A stretch of DNA of 64,000 bases from Amphirosellinia nigrospora (taxonomy: Eukaryota; Ascomycota; Sordariomycetes; Xylariales; Xylariaceae), in NCBI GenBank assembly GCA_004123355.1, contig SCHM01000001.1:1101001-1165000 (forward strand), read 5' to 3'. Of this stretch, positions 53,367 through 64,000 are shown piece by piece. A program made the position numbers and the translations under genes. The notes below the pieces were generated by a model. It did not search any database and had not been told where the DNA came from. It saw only the letters and a list, made by a program, of their open reading frames with translations. Numbering within the stretch: position 1 is the first letter of the stretch; every line of letters begins with the position of its first letter.

Positions 53367-56300
53367 AAAAATAAACTAGTTAAAATTAAGCTCCGGCTAT
53401 TTAAATAATAAAATCGCAAGCCTTTTAAGCAGTTATTTTTTTTTTTTTTAAATTATATATAATAGCTTTTAAAACTTTAAATAAAAATTAATTAATTTTT
53501 TTATTTATATCGTAAATATTTATAACTTAAATCTTAATATTTAATAAATAAAAAATAAATATAATTAATTAATAGTTTATTTGGCTAATTTTTTATTTAT
53601 TAATTAGTTTTTAATTTTTTTTAATATAAATAATTAGTTTGCTAATATTATTAGTTTAATAAATAATTTAACTAGTTTTAATTATTAAAAAAATATTATT
53701 TATTATTAAATAAATAAAGCTTTAATAAAACTATTAGCGATTATTTTATTAATAAGCGTATATATTATTATTAAAGTTTTATTTTTAATTTTTTAATATA
53801 ATTAATAATTATAAATATTAATATTAGTTTAATATATAAAAAGCTAATTTTTTAATAATTAGCTTTATAATTTGCTAATTATCGTATTAAATTTAAATAT
53901 ATTATAAATATAAAATTATATTAAGCTTAATAATAAGCTTATTAATATATATAACTTTTTTAATAGCTTAAGCTAGCGCTAATAATTTAGCTTTTATAAT
54001 AAACGTTATAACTATATTTTATTTATTAGTTTTTAGCTTATAATTTTATTAAAAAGCTTTATAATATAAGTTTAAAAGCTTTTTTATTAATAATATTATT
54101 AATAAATAATATATTACTAATTATTATAAAGTTATTTATCGTTAAATTATAATATATAATATTATATAAACAATAAATATAAAAATACTTTATTTATAGC
54201 TTTATAATATTTAGAAAAAAATTATAATTAAACCGTAATAGCTTAAAAATAACAAACGCTATATTTAAATATATAATAATAGCTATATATAAAATTAAAC
54301 CTATTTTTTATTAATATTATTATATATTTAAAAATAAAGCTATTTTTTTATATAAAAATAATTTACTTGTTTTTATTAAAGTAATAACGTATATTATAAT
54401 ATTTATATTTTAAAGCTTAGCGATTTTTTTAATATAAAAAGCTTAAAATAATTATAATAATTATTTTTATTTATTTTAGATTATTTTATTTTAAAAACTA
54501 TTATAAATTTTTATTTTTAATTAATTTATATTAGGATTTTAATATAATAATTATTATATTAGCTGCTTTAAAGCTTTTAAAAATATATATAATTATTATA
54601 TTATTAATATAAATAAAAATAAATATTTTACTTTTTAAAAAATAATAAAATTTATAAAATATTAATTTAAAATTAATTTTATTTAATAATTTTAAAAGCT
54701 TTTTTTTATATATAAAAAAACTTTTATAAACTATAAAGTTTATAATAATTTAACTATAATATTTATTTTTTATAACTAAAAAATATATATATAAACTTTT
54801 TTAATAATTTTACGTTAAATAAAATATTTATAATATTATATTATTTAAATTTAAAATTAAATTTAGCAGTAATTATTATTAAAATTTTAAACATTTTTTA
54901 TTAAAATATTTATATAAATATTTTTTTTATTATAGTTTAGTTTTTAATTTTATATACTATTAATTAAGTTTATATTTATTATAATATTTATTTATTAAAT
55001 TTATATATATATATTTATATATAATTAAAAACTAATTTTTAAAGTTGAGCTTTTAAATATTTTTTTTAAGTTTTTATTTTTTAATAGTTTTATAAATAAA
55101 TATATTTTATTTTTTAAAATAATTTTTTAATAAATATAAATTAAGCTTTTTATATTATTTAAAATAAAAGCAAATTTTAATAATATATACGTTTTTTTTA
55201 AAATAATAGTTTTTATAAGTTTAAAATAATATATTGTTAGTTTAAAAACTTTTTTTTATTTAGTTCGTAAGCTTTTATAAAATTTTTTTTTTTATTTCGC
55301 TTAAAGTTTTCGTTAATATTTAATATTATAATTAAATAAATAATAAATAATAAGCTTTTATAAAAGTATTTTTTTTTTTTTATTTAAAGCTTTTATTAAT
55401 ATTTAATATTTATAATTAAATAAATAATAAATATAAGCTTTTATAAAAATATTTTTTATAAGTTAATATTATTTTTTTTATATTTAATATTTAAATTTAA
55501 ATATTATAATATTTAAAAAAGCTTTATAATAGTTTAGCTTTTTATATTTTAATAGTTATTTTTTTATTTATAATAAATACTTATATAATCGAGCTATATT
55601 AAAATATATAATTTATAGTTTAATAAATTAATTTAAAAATATAAGTTATTTTAATTTTAATATAAATAGCTAAATTAATTATAGTTTATATTTAAATTAA
55701 TAAGTTTTAATTATATTATAGCTAAACTAAATAATATAATTTTAATAATTTTAATAATATAAATATATTAAAAAAAATTCTAAATTAATATATAAATAAT
55801 TTTTTAATATATAATTTTTAAGTTGTTTTTATAAGCTTATTATTATTTAAATTAGCTTTTTATTCGGTTTAATTTAATAGTTTAATAAAATTTTCTAATA
55901 ATAAATTTTTTAGTTTTATTTTTTTATTTATAAAAAATATTAATTATTATTTTAATTATATTTTAATAATTAATTTAATTAATAAGTTTTTTATAATTTT
56001 TTTAGTTTATTTTTAAAAAATTATTTTTAAATTTATTTTTATTATTATTAAAAAACTTATTTTTATTAAAAATAATATTTTTTAACGATTATTTTATTTT
56101 TATATAATAATTAAATTTAATAAATATTAAAAAATTAATATTTTATTAAATATTTTATTTAAGCCTTAAAATTAAGCTTTTTTACGTTTTTTTTTTTTAC
56201 GTTTTATAATAATAATTATAATAAAAACTATATATTTATATATTATTAAATATAAAATATTCAAAGTTTATTTAAAGCTTATATAGCTTTATAAGTTATT

Positions 56301-58792
56301 AAAATATAAATAGAATTTTTTATAAAAAGCTTTTTAGCTATTAATATAATAAAAAGTTCGGTTATATAAATATATTATAATATAAATTATTTTAAATTAT
56401 AAAAAAATAAAAAGCTTATATTTATTTTTTATTAAGCTTATTTATTATTTAATAATAGTTTTAATTTATTTTAATTTTTTATTAAAATTTTAAATATATA
56501 ATAAAAAAATCGCGAATTTAATACTATAAATATTTTATATAAGTTTTACTAATTAAATAGTTTTATTTATAATATTTATTAGTTTATTATTATTTTTATT
56601 ATAATTATATTATTTTTATAATAAAATTAAATATAGCGTATATAATTTTTAAAAACTATTTATATAATATTAACGCGTTTATTATTAATATAATAATCTT
56701 ATATATATTTTAAATATTTATTAGTAATTAATATTATTTTTTATAAATAATTATTTTTATATTAAAGTTATTAAATTTATAAAAATCGATTATTAGTTAA
56801 ATATTAGTTTAAAAACTTTAAATCGAACTTTTTATATTATTTTTTAGTAAACTTTTATAAAACTATAATTAATATATTTTATAGTTTTAATTTTATTATT
56901 TTTTTAAAAATAATTATTATTTTTTTAGTATATATTAATAATTGTTTTAATAATTTAAAATTTATATATTTTAAACATTAATACTATTTATATATATTAA
57001 CTTATAATTAAAAACGTTTTATATAAAATTTAAAAAAAATTTTTAAATATAAAAGCATGCTTTATTAAGCGTATTAAAAAATGCTTTATAATAAATTATT
57101 TATATATTCGGGTTAATAAATATAAAACTTTTTTTATTAATATTTTAAAAATTTAAATTAAGTTTATTTTTTTAATAAATATTTTTATAATTAAAAATTT
57201 ATAATAAAATAAATTAATAGTTATTAAAATAAAAAGCTATATTATAAAGTTTATAAACTATAAGTTTTTTTAGTTTTTATATTTTAATATCGATTTTTTT
57301 ATAACTATATATTTTAATTACGTTATTATTAGCTAATACTATATTTTTTAAGTTAATATTTTTAAAGTTTAAAAAATAATTTATTTAATTAAAATATATA
57401 TATTAAACTTAAAGTTTATTATAATATAATTATATAATATATATAATTTAGTAAGCTTTTTATTAATTATAAAAAGTTTATATATATTATTAATAGCTAT
57501 ATAAATTAATTTTTATATTAATTTATAAATTAATCGTTAAATTTAATATGTTTTTTTTTTTTATTTTTTAATACGTTTTATTGTTTTTTTAACGCTATTT
57601 TTAATAATTATTCGTATATAAATAATACGTTTAAAATAAATATTAGTTTTAAAATTTTTAAAATAAAGCTTTAAAAAAACAAACTAATAGTTTAAATTAA
57701 ATATTTTTTATAAAAACTATATAATTTATTATATTAAGGTTTTTTTTTTAGTTTTAATTTATATATTTATTTTAAAACGTTTTATAAAAATACCCGGGAA
57801 TTTTTTTTAAAATTATTATGTTAGCTATTTAATTAGTTTTAGGCTGTTCGGGAATATATTTTTCGTTTTTAATAAATCCGTTTAAGTTAATTTTTATTAA
57901 AATAAACTAAATAATTTTTATATTTTTTTTGCTTATTAGTTTTATAAATAATAAAAGCTTTTTTTTTAATAATTTTATAAATATTTATATTATATTTAGT
58001 ATAAAAGTTTTATACTAAAGCTTAATAGGTATTATTTAATAATTTAAAATATTGTTTAAAATTTTATTATTATTAATTTTTTTTAATAATATAGCTTAAA
58101 ATAAATTAATATTATATAAAATTTTTTTAAATTAACTATAAGCTTAAATAATTCTATAATATTTAATTTTTTATTTGTTTATTAATTTTATTTAATTATT
58201 TATTAGTTTATTTAGCGAATTTTTAATAGTTTTTTTACTATAAAACTAATAAACGTTTTATAATTATTTAATATTTATATTTAAAAACTTAGCTTATTAT
58301 TTCGTTAAGCTTTTTTAAATTATTATATTATTAATTAAAAGTTTAATAAACTTTTATATAAATTAATTTATAGTTCGAATTTATTATTTTTTATATTTAT
58401 TTAAAAAGTTTAATAATTTTATTTTAATAAATATTATATTATTTTAAAGCAATATTATAACGTTATTAAATATTAATATATAAAGTTTGTTTATTTATTA
58501 TTAAATCTATCGGTATAGCGATTATTAAATCGATATTTATAAATATAAAAAAATTAAATATGTTCGATATGCTTAGTTTTATAAGCTAAAAAATCGCGTT
58601 TTTTTTAATTATAAATATTCTTAAAAATCTTTTAAAATTATAAACGCTATAAAGTTTTATTCTTATAGTAAAAAATTTTCTAATAAATTAAAAGTCGTAG
58701 TAATTAATATAAACATAATAGTAATTTTTTAGTATATATTTCTATAGTTTTATTTTTCGATAAAATATAAAAATTATAATAAAACTTTTAAT

Positions 58793-58993
58793 TATTAGAT
58801 TTAGTAATATATATATTAATCTATTTATATATCGCTACTAAGCTTAATTAAAGCATTTCTAATACAAAATACCTAACAGGAGTACTAGCTACTAGTTAAG
58901 CCCCAGCGCACTGCCGCACATATATTAAGTAAACAACCGGGTGATCTATCTAGTGATATATAGGTAGATCACCAGTTGGTACGTAATCCAACA
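58793..58993 (-). repeat. Right LTR of element V
   Basis: 201 bp. The outer 110 bp (from about 58880) are unmutated and the inner part is RIP-like. The left partner at 51803-52001 shows the opposite gradient, with its inner end (GTAATTTAATA) converted. Confidence 0.85.
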
Positions 58994-59033
58994 GATGTTT
59001 ACACCCTACCCTTGCGTAAATCGTGACATAGTA

Positions 59034-61310
59034 TAACCCGAATCTCGGGACCGAAATAACTATAGACTACTGTAACTGAGACGTCTACATATAGGAAAAA
59101 CTTGAGCGCGCAAATAAGCTTAAGGATCATACGGACGTTACGGCGACCATATACACTACATAGTATGTGTGATGTGTAGTATATAAGTCGCTAAGCATTC
59201 ATGACTGCTAGAACATACAAGGGTTGACGTCATTTGAGCCTACAATGCTGGCTTAGCCTTGAGGTCAAATATCGTCTAATTGTCGTTCAGCATAGGAAGC
59301 TCGAGAGGTGTCAAATAAAATAGCATGATGATATGACTAAGGCGACATACTTGGCTAGGGAGGGGGTCTCGGCGGATCTGGTCATATTAGTGAGCGGGAC
59401 CTCCCGAAGAATATATCAAATATTAGTGTATTATGAAGACGAGAAGAAATCCACTGGCCAACGTGGGGGTGTTTTTTTTTTATTAACAAATGCGACGAAA
59501 TCAATTCCTCTACGATACCTGCTACGATATGCGTGAGTCTCAATCTCAGGTCTCTGTCAACTTCAGTGAACAGCGCCACGAGTACGTGTGCGTACGCATG
59601 ATTTAGTGCCACGCGTACGCTAGCGGTATGCGGCACAACGGTACCGGTCAAGCCGGATGGTTCAGTCATAAGCGGCTTGCTACGAGAAAACATATTGAAT
59701 GTTTCGAATTGAAAAAGAATTTAGAGCGCGCTGAATATCGCGTTGTACTAACATTGGTTACCAACTTACCGATGCCTGGGATAGGAAGTTTGTTCGCTAT
59801 TTCCTTGATATAAAGGGGTTGATCACCTCGGCGGAGACAGACCGAGTGTAAGTGGCTTGCGTGGTCATCGAAAAAACACATGCAAGCCATCTTAGGTTAT
59901 GCGTACAAGGGGGCCAAGCAAAGCCAGGATTGGCCAAGTCGCGCATTAGTGCAGTGAAGTTATTACATCTCGCACTCCTATGACTTTACTCGGTACATCT
60001 ACGACACCTAATTTCAGTGGGATTAGCTAGCTATTTACGGATTAAGAAGATGGACCACGTCTCAAATTTATCATGGCTATTATGCAACTCCCTAGAATGG
60101 AGGTTATGCCACAGTCGCGGACCGAATAATCGTCGATCGACAAGGGACAAAGTATGCAATGGGCTTTTTTACCCGGTGTTGCGTGCTCATCGTTAATTTA
60201 TAGTCGTGGAGAATATAGTGTACTAGTATGAAGCGAGTTTTGACAAAACGGCGAACTAGTATTCCGAGGATCGTCATCGCCAAGAACCGCTAAGACTGAG
60301 GTTTATAGAAAGTGCTCTTCTCGAGACATAACGATGATTGAAGCGCGTACGCAATCCGTCATCAACTCGGCCCCCATCTTTGGGATTCCTCGCAGCCTTA
60401 GTTTGCTGGTAAATCTTTCAACGAATACGAATCGTCCACGCTATACTATGTGATGAGTAACAGTCCCCTGTCGATCAATGTCGATCCGAGTACCGATATT
60501 GGCTTAAACATGTTCCACCTCCCACTCCCCGCCATTTGTCATATTCGAACTACATAGTACGCTACTATAAACTACTGCGTAGACCTTCAAATTGATATGG
60601 GGGAGGGTCTGATTATACAGTAGGGTTAATTACTCATCTTCTACGGGCACAGCAATGTATAGTAGTGTAGTGTAATGTACGCAGTGTTTCTTCGATGCTG
60701 GCCTAGCATGTAGGGGATCAAGTCCAGTTGCTTTGCCTCCTCCATGACACCGCGTAGTTGGCTTGCATAAGTCATTAGCATCAGCCAGGATATACTTCTA
60801 CAGCACATATAGTTCATCTTACATCCGACAACACCCCTTTTAGACATTACATTGCAGAATCCGCAGCGAATCCGTCAAGCCATATGCTGATCAGTCAGTG
60901 TTTTGCTATGGAAGTCGTCGTTGTAGGCGGCCTTTCCGTCAATCGGAGAACTCCATCAACAATTGCACCATCCGTTAGCCTCAGTTATACCCATGTCCCG
61001 CGAATGCTGCCGCGTTCCACAAGACACATTAAAAGCGGGCTAGCCGTCGTTTTTCGAATTAATACGGCCGAATTGGCCAATGATTAATTACACCGTCGAA
61101 GTTTTGGAATACCGCTTGCCGATCGTCAGCTAACACCAATGGGAACTTCCGAGTTTACATACAAGCTGAGGTTAGCCTACCCTTGTTAACCCGAAGGTAA
61201 CCGTGCGTTTTTTAGGTAGATTTGACCTATAGAATACTTAGCAAAAATTTTTATGCAGAATTTTAAAAATATACGGTACGGGCGTAATCTTTTGTAATGT
61301 TTTAGAAATA
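59034..61310. other. Host DNA right of stack 2, no gene recognised
   Basis: Composition returns to normal immediately after the W target duplication. Several short open stretches exist (for example minus 59693-59382, plus 60884-61087), but none shows a domain, splice pattern or signal peptide that I recognise. Decayed genes cannot be excluded. Confidence 0.5.
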
Positions 61311-61314
61311 TTTA

Positions 61315-62480
61315 TGTAAAGTACGGGCAACAGTTATTTAAAGTACGGGTAATAGTTGCTTAAAGTATAAGTAATAGTTACTTAAAGTAAATAAAAATTA
61401 GCTTAAGTGTAAACAATAGTTGCTTAAATATAGGTAGAAATTAGCTTAAATACGGGCAATAGTTGCTTAAAGTATAAGTAGAAATTAGTTTAAGTGCGGG
61501 TAATAGTTATTTAAAGTATAAGTAGAAATTAGCTTAAGTACGGGCAATAGTTGCCTAAAGTATAAGTAGAAATTAGCTTAAGTGCGGGTAATAGTTGCTT
61601 AAAGTATAGGTAGAAATTAGCTTAAGTGCGGGTAATAGTTGCTTAAAGTATAAATAATAGTTACTTAAAGTATAAGTAAAAATTAGCTTAAGTGCAAGCA
61701 AAAACTAGCTTAAGTGCGGGCAATAGTTATTTAAAGTATAAGTAGAAATTAGTTTAAATGCGGGTAATAGTTGCTTAAAATACAAGTAAAAATTAGCTTA
61801 AGTATAAGCAATAGTTGCCTAAAATACAAATAATAATTATTTAAAATATAAAAATTAGCTTAAATGCAAGCAAAAACTAGCTTAAGTGCGGGCAATAGTT
61901 ACCTAAGGGCTAAAAAACAGTTGTTTAAAAGGTAGGAAATAATTATTTAAAAGCTAAAAAATAGTTACTTAAGGGTTAAAAAATAATTGCCTAAAAAGCA
62001 AGAAATAGTTACCTAAAAGTTAAAAAATAGTTGCTTAAAAAATAAAAAATAGTTGCTTAAGGGCTAAAAAATAATTGCTTAAAGGCTAAAAAATAGTTAT
62101 TTAAAGGCTAAAAAATAGTTGCTTAAAAGCTAAAAAATAGTTGCTTAAAAAGCAAGAAATAATCGCGTAATAAATAAGAAACAGTTATATAATAAGCAAA
62201 AAATAGTTATGTAATAAGTAAAAAATAGTTATATAATAAGCAAAAAATAGTTATATAATAAATAAAAAATAGTTATATAATAAGCAAAAAATAGTTATAT
62301 AATAGGTAAGAAATAATTATATAATAAACGGAAAATAGTTATATAATAAATAAGAAATAGTCGCGTAATAAACGGGAAATAATTATATAATAAATAGGAA
62401 ATAGTTATATATAAGCAGGAAATAGTTATAATATAAAAAAGAAATAGTTATTTAAAAGCTAAAAAATAATCGCTTAAAAG
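61315..62480. repeat. 22-bp minisatellite array, about 50 units in three types
   Basis: Tandem units of close to 22 bp share the core AATAGTT. Type I, from 61315 to about 61900, reads like AAAGTACGGGTAATAGTTGC and alternates with an AAATTAGCTTAAGT variant. Type II, about 61900-62160, reads like AAAGGCTAAAAAATAGTTGC. Type III, about 62160-62440, reads like AATAAGCAAAAAATAGTTAT. There are no unique spacers between units. Confidence 0.85.
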
Positions 62481-62688
62481 CTAAAAATTAATTCGCGTTT
62501 ATTTAAATAAAAATGCGTTATTAATATAAGTATAAGTTATGTTTGCTTAAATAATTATTTATAATTTATTAAAAAATATTTATAGTATATTTAAATATAT
62601 ATATGTAATTAGCCGAAAAAGGCTTAAGTAATAGCTAATAAAAATTAAAAAGCTAATTATGTTATTATATTTTTTTTTTATAAACGCG

Positions 62689-62720
<32 letters not shown>

Positions 62721-64000
62721 GCTTAATTATAAAAGCCTAGTTTTTAATTTCTAATTAAAACTTAACTAAAAACGTTTTAAAACTAATCGCGAATAATTAT
62801 TTAATATGTTTTTATATATTATAATATTTTTATGTATAAATAGTATATAGCTAGGGATACGAATAAAAACTAGCTTTTAATTATATTAGTATTTAATACT
62901 AATTTTATTTGTTTTGCCCTAGAATATAATTAAAAACGTTTTTATTTATATTTTATATAGTAAAGCTAAATTATTTTTGCCGCCGGGGAGATTTTTTGCC
63001 GCGTGTTTAATAATAGTAGGAAATCGTTATATTATAATATAAATATTATTTTACGAATATTTTTAAATCGTTTTAGAATTGTTTTTTATTTTTTATAGCA
63101 TTATATTTTTTCGAATATTAATGTTTTAAAAAAACATATTTATATTGTTTATAAAATAAATATAGCGAATTTTTACGCTAGTAGTTTAAACTTTTAAAAT
63201 AATTAGTTTATTGTTAATAAATTAATTAAAAAAATTGCGAAATATTTATAAATTATTGCTAATTGGTATAAAATATTAGAAAAAAATATAATAATTTTTA
63301 ATTAAAACTGCTATAAAGCTAGCTATGTTTTAAAAAGCTAAAGCTATCGTTAAAAATTAATTATTAAAGCTAATTTTTTATAATATATTGCCCGGCGGGA
63401 CTAAAATAATATAAGCTTTTTTTATAATTATTTTTAAAACGTTTTTTTAACGGATTTTAGATCGATATAGTTATAATAAAAATAAATATTAGTTTAGCTG
63501 CTAATAATAAATATAAAACTTATATAATTTAAAACATTATTAAAAAAAATAAGTTATAATTATTTTTAAATTATTTTTATATTATTTTTATGCTAAATCG
63601 ATATTATAAATTGTTTGTTTTTGCCCGATTTTAAGCTAATATATTAAATATAAAATAAGTATTTATATTTTAAAATAAATAATAACGAAAAAATTTTTAG
63701 TAAATAGTATAAATAATTATAAAACGTTTTAGAATTATTTTTGTTTAACTAATGTTTGCTTTTTATAAAGTTTAATGTTTATTTTGTTTTGCTTTTGCGT
63801 TATTTTTAAGCTATAGCCCTACGCTTTTTTACCTTATAAAAAGGGTTTTAACGCTTAAATTATAAATATTAGCAAAAATTTCCGTATTTAAATTAGATTT
63901 TTTTTTATATTATTTAAGTTTAAATTAAATTAATTAGAACGATTTTTTAAGTTAAAGCTTAAAAAAGTATTATTTTATTTTAAGTTTAAATTAAAATAGT
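62481..64000. other. AT-rich, RIP-like sequence without visible element ends
   Basis: Base pattern is like the transposon stacks, with abundant TA, few CA and no open frame. I find no LTR pair, target duplication or readable pol motif. It probably belongs to another mutated transposon that extends beyond the window. A T28 run lies at 62689-62716. Confidence 0.6.

Larger units (their letters stand above)
51803..58993 (-). mobile_element. Element V: RIP-mutated LTR retrotransposon, probably Ty1/copia, in the 3' LTR of W
   Basis: LTRs 51803-52001 and 58793-58993 begin TGTCAGATTTAG (TATTAGATTTAG) and end CCAACA (TTAATA). The TSD, GATGT, is perfect at 51798-51802 and 58994-58998, and the solo LTR at 10205-10367 shows the same site unoccupied. 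V is 7.2 kb. On the minus strand, near 57350-57150, a run containing VLANNN (57339-57322) resembles the segment downstream of a copia protease, usually read as LAD followed by a glycine-containing KVDI-type strand. This supports a copia element in minus orientation, but the identification rests on one degraded segment. All frames are closed. Confidence 0.75.
24474..59028 (+). mobile_element. Element W: RIP-mutated Ty3/gypsy retrotransposon, outermost of stack 2
   Basis: The 5' LTR is 24474-24614 (141 bp). The 3' LTR is 51690-51802 plus 58999-59028 (143 bp), split by element V. A perfect TSD, TAGTA, lies at 24469-24473 and 59029-59033. Subtracting Y and V with their TSDs leaves about 6.2 kb. 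Most of the body is right of Y (45955-51689), where a plus-strand reverse transcriptase can be read around 48900-49400. Its motif reads YLNN at 49098-49109 (family YLDD) and is followed by the usual LIY, KKY and FYI positions, then a FINYYKKFIK-like run. Stops close every frame. The same LTR family occurs alone at 10205-10367. Confidence 0.85.
51690..59028 (+). repeat. 3' LTR of element W, split by V
   Basis: The left part, 51690-51802, starts TGCTAAAAATAAAG, the RIP form of TGCCAGGAACAG. The right part, 58999-59028, ends GTAAATCGTGACA and is unmutated. V with one GATGT copy lies between them. Joined length is 143 bp against 141 bp for the 5' LTR. Confidence 0.85.

Noticed and set aside
11400-58800. 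Mitochondrial DNA or a mitochondrial insertion
   Set aside because: The AT richness is explained by RIP: LTR pairs differ by C-to-T and G-to-A, target duplications are present, and gypsy reverse-transcriptase motifs are readable. No mitochondrial gene was seen.
11282-59028. Centromere
   Set aside because: RIP-mutated retrotransposon blocks do form centromeres in some fungi, but sequence alone cannot show this; a CenH3 map would be needed.
61315-62480. CRISPR-like array
   Set aside because: The 22-bp units follow each other directly with no unique spacers and drift gradually in sequence; the genome is also fungal.

Overview
This window looks like chromosomal DNA of a filamentous ascomycete (Pezizomycotina). 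Two things point there: a six-exon secreted glutaminase gene with typical 55-79 nt fungal introns, and about 48 kb of transposon DNA carrying the mark of repeat-induced point mutation (RIP). In those blocks CpA and TpG are nearly gone, TpA is dominant, and no long reading frame survives. The species cannot be told from the sequence.

Layout. 1-1010: no gene seen. 1011-3386 (-): gtaA-type glutaminase, recognisable end to end but with four single-base losses. 3387-8900: ordinary base composition, with traces of two decayed unrecognised genes (about 5090-6310 on - and 7560-7905 on +). 9497-10450 (+): a decayed Ser/Thr-rich gene interrupted by a solo LTR with a 5-bp target duplication. 10451-11281: nothing seen.

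11282-24328: stack 1, three levels. Gypsy element A contains gypsy element B (TSD TAAAT), which contains a 675-bp DNA transposon C (8-bp TSD AGGGGGGT) sitting exactly at B's polypurine tract/3' LTR junction. 24329-24473: a short host island.

24474-59028: stack 2, four levels. W (TSD TAGTA) contains Y, which contains Z (TSD ACCGG), which contains X (TSD AAAGC). A fifth, copia-like element V (TSD GATGT) is inserted into the 3' LTR of W. Removing nested insertions leaves each LTR element 5.7-7.4 kb long, normal for gypsy or copia elements. Y and X are the same family in opposite orientations. The solo LTR at 10205-10367 belongs to the W family and is a natural empty site for V.

59034-61310: ordinary composition, no recognised gene. 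61315-62480: about 50 copies of a 22-bp minisatellite in three successive sequence types. 62490-64000: more RIP-like AT-rich DNA without visible boundaries.

The transposon genes are dead: catalytic Asp codons of reverse transcriptase read Asn in four gypsy copies, the G-to-A change RIP would make. The main biological story is the layered record of insertion and RIP. Each LTR element keeps a less mutated outer edge, even where it is buried inside another mutated element. No defence system, biosynthetic cluster, CRISPR array or rRNA was found.
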